Positions 30,291-39,743 of a DNA stretch of 64,000 bases are shown here, in pieces. The translations under genes and the position numbers were made by a program. Each line of letters starts with the position of its first letter. The first letter of the stretch is position 1. A model generated the notes under the pieces. The model saw only the letters and a program-made list of their open reading frames with translations, ran no database searches and was not told the origin of the DNA. Origin of the DNA: a virus. Where the stretch lies: IMG/VR virus record IMGVR_UViG_3300026518_000008, positions 29,164-93,163 of that record. One strand, given 5' to 3'.

Positions 30291-31183
30291 AAAAACCTAT
30301 AAACAATTATGAGACAGGAGATGGTATCATTCCAGATGGAATGATAAAACTAAGTCCTTCAAGATTTGAGAGATTCTTCTCGAAACCACATGAGTGGTTC
30401 AGAGAATTGATCATGCAGGAGGGTGGGTTCGATGGTAATTCTGGGTCCAACATTGGGAATATTATCCATGCTACTGCAGAGGCAGAGGCTACAGGTCAGA
30501 CACTTACTGATGACGAGATTCAGGAGTTCATAGACAGCTTGCCAGAGTTAGTTGACGAGAAACATCCATGGATGAATCTTGAGCATCATGTCATTAGAGC
30601 AGCTTATCCAGACATGCAGGAGCTTATTCGCGAGTTTGTAAGAGAGAATCTACCTACATCTACAGAGGGATATATCTGGAGACAGATTACTCCACGAATT
30701 GTAGTTGCTGGTTCTTACGATGCATACAGAGTGAATCCTATGACAGGAAATTATATTGTGACCGACTACAAGACTACTGGAGAGAAATTACCTCCGAAGT
30801 CAATGAGTTACTCTCACAAATTGCAGCTTTATATGTATGCTTGGATGCTTCGCAAACAGGGCATTATGGTAGACGCTATCGAAATAGTATATATTACTAG
30901 ATTCCATTCAGGGGCACCAGCTAAAATTTCAGAGAAGACAGGGAAACTTGGAAAGCCTGGAAGAGATTATCCAGCTACGCTTACACCGATTATGTACGAA
31001 TTTACAGACAGAGATATGACTTTTATATCTGACTTGATAAAACTTGGAGCTGAGTCACTTGAGTATTTCATTGATCATCCAGAGGCAGCATACATTATTT
31101 TTCGAGACTACCGTCTCAAAGGAACAGACTTCTCCAGATACTTGACAGATATAGTGGACGGCGGAGTTTACGACGATTTTTAG
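30287..31183 (+). CDS. PD-(D/E)XK nuclease of the RecB/Cas4 type, 298 aa
   Basis: Predicted DNA exonuclease. Motif G-N-I-I-H (about residue 55), G-S-Y-D-A-Y (metal Asp, about 143) and I-V-T-D-Y-K-T-T-G (D-x-K, about 158), then L-Q-L-Y-M-Y-A-W-M-L (QxxxY), all intact. No cysteine cluster, unlike the 23761 and 31194 proteins. The N-terminal L-S-P-S-R-F-E-R-F is typical of this family. It lies before the replication helicases; a role in recombination or host DNA breakdown is likely. Confidence 0.8.
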   Translation: MKKPINNYETGDGIIPDGMIKLSPSRFERFFSKPHEWFRELIMQEGGFDGNSGSNIGNIIHATAEAEATGQTLTDDEIQEFIDSLPELVDEKHPWMNLEHHVIRAAYPDMQELIREFVRENLPTSTEGYIWRQITPRIVVAGSYDAYRVNPMTGNYIVTDYKTTGEKLPPKSMSYSHKLQLYMYAWMLRKQGIMVDAIEIVYITRFHSGAPAKISEKTGKLGKPGRDYPATLTPIMYEFTDRDMTFISDLIKLGAESLEYFIDHPEAAYIIFRDYRLKGTDFSRYLTDIVDGGVYDDF

Positions 31184-31193
31184 AGGAGACATT

Positions 31194-31928
31194 ATGTCAG
31201 ACACATCAGATATATATAAGAGTAGCTTTGAAGGACTATTTCATTTACCACAGGCACCAAATGAAAAGATTCTTCTAGCTTCTGAACTAGGATCAGAGCT
31301 TCTTGTCTCATATTTACGCAGAACCAGCGGAGGGGAATATTTACAACATTTCTCAGACATGTTTACACAAGTTTTGAGAAATGCTACTGGATATAATTGC
31401 TCATGGTTTTCAACTAAGCTAGAGAATGGTTGGGATATTCAGTCAGAGATCAGTTACCTAAATCACGATGAAAAAGTTGCATGCCTTTCAATTGTACTAT
31501 CCACGAATCGTATACTTGAGCTTCAGAAGGCAGATACATCTCATCCCCTGGTTCTGGAGTTATCAGTAATGAGATACATAGCTGACAAATATAAGACTAC
31601 AAATTCATCAGTGTACAAATTCATCATCATAGCTTTTGATAGACTATATACTGATTACAAATCTATGCCTACTCAGGCTATCACATATATAGAGCCAGAG
31701 TTACTTAGTATTGCAGAGACAGAGAATAGACTCATTGAGTATACTGACCAACTTCAACACTACATTGATACATGCACACTTCCACCTCGTTGCACAGATA
31801 TCAAATGGCATAGACGTCGAGGGAAATCCATCAATATGACTTGTCAGAGATGTCCAGTCAGGAATTCATGTCCGCATACGAATTCATTTACACACACCAA
31901 TGCTACATTGGATAATATTATTTTTTAG
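31194..31928 (+). CDS. Cas4-like cysteine-cluster protein, 244 aa
   Basis: The C terminus (about 200-235) has C-x16-C-x2-C-x5-C, the arrangement of Cas4-type Fe-S nucleases, preceded by L-P-P-R as in the 23761 protein (L-P-P-E). The nuclease core is hard to find: I-L-E-L-Q-K-A-D-T at about 112-120 stands where I-x-D-Y-K-T is expected, so catalysis is doubtful. It directly follows an intact PD-(D/E)XK gene lacking the cluster, hinting at a two-subunit split of functions. Confidence 0.55.
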   Translation: MSDTSDIYKSSFEGLFHLPQAPNEKILLASELGSELLVSYLRRTSGGEYLQHFSDMFTQVLRNATGYNCSWFSTKLENGWDIQSEISYLNHDEKVACLSIVLSTNRILELQKADTSHPLVLELSVMRYIADKYKTTNSSVYKFIIIAFDRLYTDYKSMPTQAITYIEPELLSIAETENRLIEYTDQLQHYIDTCTLPPRCTDIKWHRRRGKSINMTCQRCPVRNSCPHTNSFTHTNATLDNIIF

Positions 31929-31939
31929 GGAGATCCATT

Positions 31940-32347
31940 ATGGACCAATTACCAGAACATGTACTAAAGAACAAAGAGAGACAGAAATTTGACTCAGTAA
32001 AACACAAGATTCGCATTATGCAGGCTTTCGTTGATGGCAGGCATATTATTTGCAAATCTAGAGAGACTCTTGAGTCATCTCCAGACAGAACACCATCATG
32101 GAATTGGGAGACGCATTCATATATGATTGCACACGACAACTACTCTCCGAGAGGCACTATTTACCCTACCGATTATGATACTCCAGAACCAGTGGTGATG
32201 GATCTTGACCAGAGATATGAGCTTCCAGATGAGTTACCTGTTGTTTCTTCATCTAAGACATTGGATGAGAGATTTGCAGAGATTGATAGAGAGTACAATT
32301 CTAGACAGATTGGATTCTGGTCTACAGTTAGATCATTTTTTTCATAG
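31940..32347 (+). CDS. Hypothetical phage protein, 135 aa
   Basis: Central part (about 22-60: A-F-V-D-G-R-H-I-I-C-K-S-R ... W-N-W-E-T-H-S-Y) resembles a small phage family with a D-G-x-x-I ... W ... Y pattern and no known role. Start after AGGGAGATCCATT. Located just ahead of the intein-bearing helicase. Confidence 0.6.
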   Translation: MDQLPEHVLKNKERQKFDSVKHKIRIMQAFVDGRHIICKSRETLESSPDRTPSWNWETHSYMIAHDNYSPRGTIYPTDYDTPEPVVMDLDQRYELPDELPVVSSSKTLDERFAEIDREYNSRQIGFWSTVRSFFS

Positions 32348-32356
32348 GAGACTCAT

Positions 32357-35137
32357 ATGAGCACTTTTACTTTACGTCCTCACCAGCAACATGCTGTAGA
32401 TGAAACAATTGCAGAACTTGCATTTGGATCATCTGAGGTAGTTATTGATGCACCGACATCTTTTGGGAAAGAGCAACCATATACAGAGCCTGTTCTTACT
32501 CCAGATGGATTTATCCCGATGGGTCAGCTTTCAGTTGGCAGCAGGGTTATTGGTTCAGATGGGCAGCCAATCCTTATCACTCATATACATGAGCAGGGAT
32601 GGAAAGATGTGTACGAGATATCATTTCGAGACGGTAGCTCAGTACGTTGTGGACTTGATCATTTATGGAGAATATCTAAATATGAGAAGAGACAGCAGGA
32701 TGGCATTTCAGAGTCATATTTGAAGTATGACACGAAATCTATTTCAGAATTGTTGAATTATTCAGAGAATTCCCAGCGTAGATTTTTTGTAGATTTACCT
32801 TCTCCTGTTCTCACTGGGCACAGTGATTTACCTATTGACCCATATGCACTTGGATTATTGCTTGGAGATGGATCTTTTACATGTAGCACTATTGGTTTCT
32901 CAAATAGAGATGAGCATATCATAGATGCACTTTTTGATGCTATTCCTTCCAGAGACAAACTTGGATATATAGGTTTTAGAGACGATGGATCTAAGGTTGA
33001 TATGAATATTATCAGCAGAACATCTGGAAAGACCAGGAGCGATACTTCACTTATTCTTGAGTCACTAGAATTGCTTGGAAAGAAGTCTACAGAGAAATTT
33101 ATTCCAAATCAGTATATGACCTCTTCATATATAGATCGTATGAAATTACTACAGGGTCTTATTGATACAGATGGCCACTGGCAGACAGGCACTCTGAATG
33201 AATATTCATCTTCGTCTAGAGAGCTTGCATATGGAGTAGTTGATCTAGCTAGAAGTCTTGGCATATATGTTACTATATCAGACAGAATCCCGGTCTTTAA
33301 AGATACGAATGGACAGAAAAAGAATGGTTCTAGAAATTATAGAGTATTTTTAAATTTTGCTCGAACCAAGAAATCTATTATATCTATTAGATCGTTAGGA
33401 TACAGAGAGAATAGTAGATGTATTACAGTGGATAGCACAGATCACCTATATATCACTAAAGATTTCACACTTACCCACAACTCGTCAGTAATTGCTGGAC
33501 TTTGTCGAGATATGGATGCAGAGGATATAGTTATCCTTGTCAATATTACAGAGCTTATAGATCAGATAGCTGAGCACTTAGATTATTTAGGACTGAGTTA
33601 TTCTATCTTGAAGGCTGGACGAGAGTCAGAGTTTGTACACGGATCACGTATACATATTGCTATGTCTCAAACATTGTTTTCACGCATTGACAAGATTGAC
33701 TTATCTTGTGATGTCATCATACAGGATGAGGTTCACAAGGAGTTTTCTACGAATCGCACGCAGACTATTCTTGACAAATTACAGCCTGATTCTCGTATTG
33801 GATTATCAGCTACACCATACGATGCCAAGAATTTCAAACTTGGAGATTCTACTATTATACAGACATTATCTGTTCAACAGTTGCAGGATGATGGATATTT
33901 AACACCAGTAAGATATTTTATTCCTAAATGGTCAGAGCAGGTTGATTATTCGTCAGTTAAATCCACAGGAGCAGACTATACTATATCAAAACTAGATGAG
34001 AAAATTGCTACTCATCAGCATATAGAGCAGTCATTACGTTCTATGAACTTACTCGATGCAAAATCGAAGAAAACTATTGTCTTCTGTTCATCTATAGAAC
34101 AGTGTGAGTTAGTTACAGCAGCCATGAGAGCAGATGGATATGCAGTTGAGCAGGTTCACTCTAAACAGAGCAAACAGGACAATGAGAATATCATTTCAGC
34201 TTTCAGAGATTGCACATTATATACACCTGGAGTTAAGGCCAGACAAAATGATGCAGAGCGAACACTATTTGAACAGGATAACATTCACTCTGGTTCTGAG
34301 GTGTCAGCACTAGTATCAGTGTCAAAACTTTCTACAGGTTTCGATGTCAAGGATATTCAGCTTGGAGTATTGATGAGACCTACTAAGGTATTATCTCTAT
34401 TTATCCAGCAGGTAGGTAGGCTAATTCGTACAGCACCAGGAAAAAAATATGCAGAATTATTAGATCTTGCTCAATGTACATCCAGATTTGGATTTCACAC
34501 GACACAGTTTACTCCGCTGGAGCATTCTGGAAACATAGATCTTGATAGAACACGCAAATTATTATCTGACTCAGAGATGGAACTCAAACATCTTGCTCAG
34601 ACTCTACCAGATGATGGAGATGAGTTACAGGAATTTGATTTTGAGAAATACGCACTCAGTATTCAGAAACTAGCTGCCAAAGAGAAATTGCTTCTTGAGA
34701 AAAAGAACGATATAACTACTTGGACTATGAAAGAGTTAGCCTCAACTTATGACTACACTGATAATATACAAACAGTAATTGCTATTGGTGCAGAGATTTA
34801 TACACGCAAGTTTGGATCTCCTATATCTAAGAAGGGATATGCATATAGCTATGATCCAGAATGGATATCAGAAGGAGCATTAGTCGCATTCTCTAAATAC
34901 CCAGAAAAGAAGAGACAGTGGCTCAAGGCTTACAAGACTAGGTGTCGCAATATTATTAAGCAGGAGAAGAATTTCAATTCGTTGAAATTCTTTATAGATT
35001 GGTTAGTTGAGAGATACGAATCAGAGCTTATCCGATATGAGACAGATGACTATACAGATACATCAACACCTCAGAACCAGAGCTATGGATATCTTCCACC
35101 AGCTATTGAGATTGATGATGATGAGATTCCTTTCTGA
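32357..35137 (+). CDS. SF2 DEAD/DEVH helicase interrupted by an intein, 926 aa
   Basis: ATP-dependent nucleic-acid helicase. Extein motifs: Walker A A-P-T-S-F-G-K|S-S (split by the intein), D-E-V-H (Walker B), L-S-A-T-P (motif III), I-V-F-C-S-S (IV), T-G-F-D-V and Q-Q-V-G-R-L-I-R (motif VI). After splicing the protein has 589 aa, a normal size for phage UvsW/RAD25-like helicases. Start after TAGGAGACTCAT. It belongs to the 29-38 kb replication/recombination block. ATP binding is impossible before the intein leaves, so activity depends on splicing. Confidence 0.88.
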   Translation: MSTFTLRPHQQHAVDETIAELAFGSSEVVIDAPTSFGKEQPYTEPVLTPDGFIPMGQLSVGSRVIGSDGQPILITHIHEQGWKDVYEISFRDGSSVRCGLDHLWRISKYEKRQQDGISESYLKYDTKSISELLNYSENSQRRFFVDLPSPVLTGHSDLPIDPYALGLLLGDGSFTCSTIGFSNRDEHIIDALFDAIPSRDKLGYIGFRDDGSKVDMNIISRTSGKTRSDTSLILESLELLGKKSTEKFIPNQYMTSSYIDRMKLLQGLIDTDGHWQTGTLNEYSSSSRELAYGVVDLARSLGIYVTISDRIPVFKDTNGQKKNGSRNYRVFLNFARTKKSIISIRSLGYRENSRCITVDSTDHLYITKDFTLTHNSSVIAGLCRDMDAEDIVILVNITELIDQIAEHLDYLGLSYSILKAGRESEFVHGSRIHIAMSQTLFSRIDKIDLSCDVIIQDEVHKEFSTNRTQTILDKLQPDSRIGLSATPYDAKNFKLGDSTIIQTLSVQQLQDDGYLTPVRYFIPKWSEQVDYSSVKSTGADYTISKLDEKIATHQHIEQSLRSMNLLDAKSKKTIVFCSSIEQCELVTAAMRADGYAVEQVHSKQSKQDNENIISAFRDCTLYTPGVKARQNDAERTLFEQDNIHSGSEVSALVSVSKLSTGFDVKDIQLGVLMRPTKVLSLFIQQVGRLIRTAPGKKYAELLDLAQCTSRFGFHTTQFTPLEHSGNIDLDRTRKLLSDSEMELKHLAQTLPDDGDELQEFDFEKYALSIQKLAAKEKLLLEKKNDITTWTMKELASTYDYTDNIQTVIAIGAEIYTRKFGSPISKKGYAYSYDPEWISEGALVAFSKYPEKKRQWLKAYKTRCRNIIKQEKNFNSLKFFIDWLVERYESELIRYETDDYTDTSTPQNQSYGYLPPAIEIDDDEIPF
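32471..33481 (+). mobile_element. Class 3-type intein, 337 aa, in the SF2 helicase Walker A motif
   Basis: Inserted between G-K and S of the P-loop. Residue 1 is Glu, not Cys/Ser/Ala. The WCT triplet of class 3 inteins is present: Trp66 in block B (D-H-L-W), Cys317 in block F (R-C-I-T-V) and Thr335 in block G (T-H-N). Ends His-Asn, with Ser as +1 residue. Two LAGLIDADG-type motifs (L-G-L-L-L-G-D-G and Q-G-L-I-D-T-D-G) make it a probable homing endonuclease. Confidence 0.85.
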
Positions 35138-35208
35138 TTCACTTTTGATTAAGCATTATCTCAGCTACATATTATTATACTTCTATCCCATTTTACACGA
35201 GGACACAC
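35138..35208 (+). other. Short gap before the primase gene
   Basis: 70 bases, no structure seen except the ribosome site CGAGGACACAC of the next gene. Confidence 0.4.
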
Positions 35209-37347
35209 ATGAGTGATTTATATCCACACTTACAGAACGATTTTCGACCAAAATCAATATCTATGATGTTTGACTATTTCCAAGACATGGCAGAATACAA
35301 TTTCATACCAGAACTACTCGAATCTACATTATTCTTCAATACAGCTTGTGCATTACAGTTAAAGAATACTCGTATTACGAGAGAGACAAACAAGGGTACT
35401 AAATATATTATACCGAATTTCATGTCTATTGTACTTGGTGCACCAGGAATTGGCAAGGACTTCTCTCTTGAGCTTACATCAGAGCCATATCAAGGAATGT
35501 TTGACAGCTTTATTGCGAGAGCAGAGGCTTTTATTATGAATCCAAATAATAGGAACGAGAGAAATGAACTTGAAAAGAGGTACATTAAAATATCGAACAT
35601 CTATCAGACAGTATCATCGTCTGGTCAGGCACTACAGAAGTCAGCTCAGGTTATTAGTGATCTAGGCTTTGGATCAGTCAACGTCACAACTACAGAGCTT
35701 GGCGATGACCTAGGACAGATAGGCGAGATATTCACAAAACTCAAACAGGCTTATGATTCAGGAGTCTCAGAGGGAGCATCTATTGTTTCAGATGGAGGAG
35801 ACAACTACTTCACTGTTAAAAACATTGCATACAATTCAATGCTAATGGGCTCACCTGCAAAATTCGTACTCAAACCACAGCTTAAGGATGATTTGCTTTC
35901 CCATTATGTGTCAGGCGTAGCTAGACGATTTTTTATATTCCATAACGATGATTTTCGAAAATCAGAGAATAGAAATCAGTATTTCGAGCAGATGCTTAAT
36001 ACAGAGATTACGCATGTCCAGAATTTTTTCCATGAATTGAGATCTCACATCAATCATACTAGAGAGATAGTATTGCCACCAGATGTCAGAAAGTATCTTG
36101 TAGATTGGGACATAGAGAAAGAGATTATGCGTGAGAACTCTGAGTCACTAATATCAGATGACATAGGTTCACCACGAAAAATAGAAAGACTTGCAGGAAT
36201 CATTGCAATGCTAGACTTATCAGATACTATTACATTTGAGCATATGCAGTATGCTATTGATTATTCCTCTAGAGTAGATACTACAGCAGAGGAATCTGTA
36301 AAGATTAAACCGACTTATGAGCAGATTTACGATTTACTAGCAAAGAGAGGATTTGTTTCTCGTACAGAACTTATTAAAGAGATACGTGGATTGAATATGC
36401 GTACACTTGATGACGAGATGTCACTTGCTACAGAATTTGCAAATGAACTTGGAAATTCTATTCTTGAGAAACAGTATGATGGTATTGTAAAATACAGACT
36501 TGAGATACTTACTGAGACAAAACTCAACGGTATCATTATATCTACGAATGATGATCCACGACCAACTATTGCTATAAATTGGAAACGCAAACAGGGAGCA
36601 TTTGAAGGATTACACAAAATTGTATGTTCTAATCTACGATATTCTGCAGGAACATTTGAGAATGGGCACATTACAGATAAAAATTATCTACCAGAGCAGA
36701 ATCTTATTATTATTGATGTAGACGATGGACTTAGCATAGAGGATACTAAAAATCTTTTTAAAGGAACAAAATATCTTATTGCTACTACGAAGTCCCATCA
36801 AATAGAAAAGAATGGTATAGTTTGTGATAGATTTAGATTGATACTTCCAACTATATCAAAATTCCATCTTAAACCAACTGTATATGCAGAGACATATCTT
36901 AATATTCTTTCCTCTCTTGGAATGTCAGCAGCGGATACAAAATGCCAGAATGCCAGTAGATGGTATTATGGTGTCGAGGATGCAAAATATTGGTACAATC
37001 CAGATCCTGATGCAGAAATGATTGATATACGCCCATTTATCAAAGACTCGTCAGAGAATCATACTGGAGCTAGTAATGTCGACAAATTCATTGCATCTAG
37101 TCGTGCAGATGGACTTTCTCATGGAGAGGATCAGGCTAGACTTGATGGAGCTTATCGCTGGTTCTTGAGTAGAACTACTACTGGTACACGTAATGATATG
37201 ATATTTTCTTTTGGATGTATGGTAAAGGAACAATATCAATCAGTTTCATATGAGTCTGAAGTTCGTAAATTCAACAGTATGATTTCTGATTCATTACGAG
37301 AGTCAGAGATTGCTACTATATTAAATTCTATATCTAGGAGGATATAA
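35209..37347 (+). CDS. ATPase-primase fusion (AEP-type), 712 aa
   Basis: Likely replication primase. N-terminal half: P-loop V-L-G-A-P-G-I-G-K-D (about residue 80, with Asp after the Lys) in a DUF3987-like ATPase context. C-terminal half: I-I-I-D-V-D-D-G (about 498), T-T-K-S-H-Q and F-R-L-I-L-P-T (about 530-550), then C-Q-N-A-S-R-W-Y-Y-G, the order of motifs in archaeo-eukaryotic primases (metal DxD, sxH, basic finger). ATPase first and primase last is the reverse of many primase-helicases. It overlaps the next gene by one base. A helicase function of the ATPase part is possible. Confidence 0.65.
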   Translation: MSDLYPHLQNDFRPKSISMMFDYFQDMAEYNFIPELLESTLFFNTACALQLKNTRITRETNKGTKYIIPNFMSIVLGAPGIGKDFSLELTSEPYQGMFDSFIARAEAFIMNPNNRNERNELEKRYIKISNIYQTVSSSGQALQKSAQVISDLGFGSVNVTTTELGDDLGQIGEIFTKLKQAYDSGVSEGASIVSDGGDNYFTVKNIAYNSMLMGSPAKFVLKPQLKDDLLSHYVSGVARRFFIFHNDDFRKSENRNQYFEQMLNTEITHVQNFFHELRSHINHTREIVLPPDVRKYLVDWDIEKEIMRENSESLISDDIGSPRKIERLAGIIAMLDLSDTITFEHMQYAIDYSSRVDTTAEESVKIKPTYEQIYDLLAKRGFVSRTELIKEIRGLNMRTLDDEMSLATEFANELGNSILEKQYDGIVKYRLEILTETKLNGIIISTNDDPRPTIAINWKRKQGAFEGLHKIVCSNLRYSAGTFENGHITDKNYLPEQNLIIIDVDDGLSIEDTKNLFKGTKYLIATTKSHQIEKNGIVCDRFRLILPTISKFHLKPTVYAETYLNILSSLGMSAADTKCQNASRWYYGVEDAKYWYNPDPDAEMIDIRPFIKDSSENHTGASNVDKFIASSRADGLSHGEDQARLDGAYRWFLSRTTTGTRNDMIFSFGCMVKEQYQSVSYESEVRKFNSMISDSLRESEIATILNSISRRI

Positions 37348-37814
37348 TGAGGTTACAAAATTTATGCACAATAGAGGATGATACATTGTCTGGACCTATG
37401 AGTCCTATACTGCTTATGCAGGAAGCAACACGTCAGATGGATGATAAATACAGAGGAATTTGCAGAGTACATTGGGATGACGACAGATACATGCAGTTAG
37501 TTGATGAGGATTCAGGATTAGATACAGTAATTTATCTCTCTGGTTCTGATGAGAACATACGATTGTCAATGTTCGTTGATACAGGCATAGGAGCTGTTCC
37601 GGTAGCTATTCACTTTATTGGAGATGAGACTATCTTTACTCCAGTATATACAGATGATACTACACTTATTCATCCACCAGAACAAGACATACTAAATGTA
37701 TTCAAATCTGTTTCTGACGACATGTCAGTTATTATTCCTATACAGCAGGATCATACACTATCAGAAAAAAAACATAAAAATGACTTTAGATGGTATCCAT
37801 TTGGAAAACATTAG
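37347..37814 (+). CDS. Hypothetical acidic protein, 155 aa
   Basis: TAATG overlap with the primase gene and AGGAGG upstream. Acidic, beta-rich (T-V-I-Y-L-S-G-S-D-E), basic last 20 residues. No family recognised; tight coupling suggests a replication accessory role. Confidence 0.6.
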   Translation: MRLQNLCTIEDDTLSGPMSPILLMQEATRQMDDKYRGICRVHWDDDRYMQLVDEDSGLDTVIYLSGSDENIRLSMFVDTGIGAVPVAIHFIGDETIFTPVYTDDTTLIHPPEQDILNVFKSVSDDMSVIIPIQQDHTLSEKKHKNDFRWYPFGKH

Positions 37815-38180
37815 AAATCTATATAGAATTACTATTTACCCTAACTATTGGTTTACTACAGAACCAGTGGTGGAGTAGATATATTACTTTCCATTAAGGC
37901 TAGTTATTTCATTTTTTTTTAAAATGTTTTCCTTTTTCACTAGTCTTACTGGAGACTAATCACCTCCATGGCTTGATACACCAGAAGGTATCCCCATGAT
38001 GTACGTGGTAACTCATTTATGCATTTAGTGAGCTATAATCACTTTTGGCCTATGATGCTACACAGCAGATAGTTGAGCCATGATCAACTACATTGTGCAG
38101 TCTAGATTGATTATCTAGGCGTATTTTATTCATCAATAGAAAAGCATCAAAGCTTTATGATATTGAGAGAGGAGCCTATT
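37815..38180 (+). ncRNA. Non-coding region with several hairpins
   Basis: About 365 bases without a supported gene. GATAC/GTATC near 37976, TAGTTGA-GCCATGA-TCAACTA near 38070 and CTAGAT-TGATT-ATCTAG near 38103 form perfect stems, and a T-rich tract lies near 37911. It separates two replication gene groups; it may hold a terminator, a promoter and a small RNA. Confidence 0.35.
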
Positions 38181-38855
38181 ATGGCTATAGTAACGAGTAT
38201 TGCTGGACCAAGTGGTTCAGGCAAGACCAGATCTCTGAAAAACCTAAATTGGGACGAGACGTTCGTCATTAGACCAAACAAGAAACCTTTGTCTTTTCCT
38301 AGATCACATTTAGTTGTGAAACCGTGGGACAAGGAATCGAAGACTGGTCAATTTGCTTATGTAGATAGTTACGCTCAGGCAGAAGCTATTATTACTAAGC
38401 TACCTGGATATGGGAAGAAATGCATCATCATAGATGATTCTACCCACTTCATGACAGATCAGTTTATGTCTACCATTGGAGAGAAAGGTTATGACAAATT
38501 TAATGAGATGGCATTCAACTATTATCACTTAGTGAAAACAGCAGAAGCTCTCCCTGACGACGTCAGAGTATATCTAATTAACCATGTTGAGCTAGATCAG
38601 AACGGTAATACTAAGATCAAAACCATTGGGAAAATGTTAGACGAGAAGGTAGATATACCATCTTTTATTACAGTTTGTCTTGGCGCTATGAGAACAGCAG
38701 ACGGATGGAGATTTCGTACACAGACTACTGGTAGAGATTTTTTCAAAACACCAGAGGAAATGTTTTCAGAAGAGTTGATCGAGAACGATCTTAAATTCGT
38801 AGATGATACGATCAAAGAATACTACGGAATCGTAGATACATCAGCAGGAGATTGA
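38181..38855 (+). CDS. Sak4-like P-loop ATPase, 224 aa
   Basis: Walker A G-P-S-G-S-G-K-T (about residues 8-15) and Walker B C-I-I-I-D-D-S (about 85-91) in the layout of the phage RecA-like Sak4 recombinase/annealase family. Start at 38181 after GAGAGGAGCCTATT; an in-frame ATG at 38157 lacks a ribosome site. The SSB-like gene lies 0.2 kb downstream, as is common for Sak4, supporting a role in single-strand annealing recombination. Confidence 0.75.
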   Translation: MAIVTSIAGPSGSGKTRSLKNLNWDETFVIRPNKKPLSFPRSHLVVKPWDKESKTGQFAYVDSYAQAEAIITKLPGYGKKCIIIDDSTHFMTDQFMSTIGEKGYDKFNEMAFNYYHLVKTAEALPDDVRVYLINHVELDQNGNTKIKTIGKMLDEKVDIPSFITVCLGAMRTADGWRFRTQTTGRDFFKTPEEMFSEELIENDLKFVDDTIKEYYGIVDTSAGD

Positions 38856-38856
38856 T

Positions 38857-39069
38857 ATGATTATCAGTTTATCGACCGAGGAAATTACCTCATTAGTAAA
38901 GAGCCATATCTCTGAAATGGGCATCAAGGGAAACCTAGATGTATCATTTAAGAGCAGCAGAAGTGGTACAGTAGATGCTAGTATAGAGATTACTACAGCA
39001 TCAGTAGAAGCAGAGTCAGTTGTATCTGACACAGCTACAGAGCCATCATATGACTCTTTGATCAAATAG
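38857..39069 (+). CDS. Hypothetical protein, 70 aa
   Basis: Begins two bases after the Sak4-like stop with CAGGAGATTGAT upstream. Ser/Thr/Glu-rich, weak beta pattern. Unrecognised; between recombinase and SSB-like genes. Confidence 0.6.
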   Translation: MIISLSTEEITSLVKSHISEMGIKGNLDVSFKSSRSGTVDASIEITTASVEAESVVSDTATEPSYDSLIK

Positions 39070-39081
39070 AAAGGATCAACA

Positions 39082-39732
39082 ATGTTAACAGATTTAATTG
39101 GAACTAGTAAGGAAGCATTAGACAACGCAACAGGTGAAGTAGGAAAGGATTTTAAACCTTTTCCAGCAGGAGTATATAGAGGAAAAATAAAATCTATCCA
39201 GGTCTATACGAACAATTTCGGTTCAAACTCTATGAGATACACAGTTACTATCACGAACGCAGACGGAGAAGAACGTGATGTTCAGCACATCAATGACATA
39301 AACTCCAAACTAAAAGATGATAAAGACAATGGTGGATATGCAAATCGTTTCAAACAGTACATGTATGCTACAAATACAGCTGATTCAGACTTATCTAAGG
39401 CTAAAGGAGAGGGAACTATCAACTCATTTGGTAAAGAGTATAAGTATGATGTTATCAATGGTATGAACGACAAGCCACTTCTAGTTGAGTTGCTTTTACG
39501 CAATGATACGAACAAGGCAGAAGGACAGCCATTCAAATACAGCAATGCTATTGCAAATGTACTTGCTACAGATGGGACTGATGCATCTGGTGATGATAAA
39601 AAAACTGAGTTCGCAGAGAAATGTGAGAAAACTCCAGTAGTTGATTATGCAGGATATATCAAAGGTGGAGCTAAGGCTTCTACTACTGCTTCTGATGAGC
39701 AAAAGGCTGCAGCTGCAGATTCTGATTTCTAG
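39082..39732 (+). CDS. SSB-like protein, 216 aa
   Basis: Probable single-stranded DNA-binding protein of the phage OB-fold type. An OB-like beta region (P-A-G-V-Y-R-G-K-I-K-S-I-Q-V-Y ... M-R-Y-T-V-T-I) is followed by a helical/loop part and a low-complexity linker, ending in A-A-D-S-D-F; an acidic tail with a final Phe is the protein-docking tip of many SSBs and T7 gp2.5. Start after AAAGGATCAACA. Neighbours (Sak4-like, RusA, helicases) fit. Confidence 0.65.
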   Translation: MLTDLIGTSKEALDNATGEVGKDFKPFPAGVYRGKIKSIQVYTNNFGSNSMRYTVTITNADGEERDVQHINDINSKLKDDKDNGGYANRFKQYMYATNTADSDLSKAKGEGTINSFGKEYKYDVINGMNDKPLLVELLLRNDTNKAEGQPFKYSNAIANVLATDGTDASGDDKKTEFAEKCEKTPVVDYAGYIKGGAKASTTASDEQKAAAADSDF

Positions 39733-39743
39733 AGGATACAAAC

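Noticed and set aside
32357-35137. Frameshift or fusion explaining the long helicase
   Set aside because: The extra 337 residues start right after the Walker A Lys, end in His-Asn before Ser and contain intein and LAGLIDADG motifs, so it is an intein.
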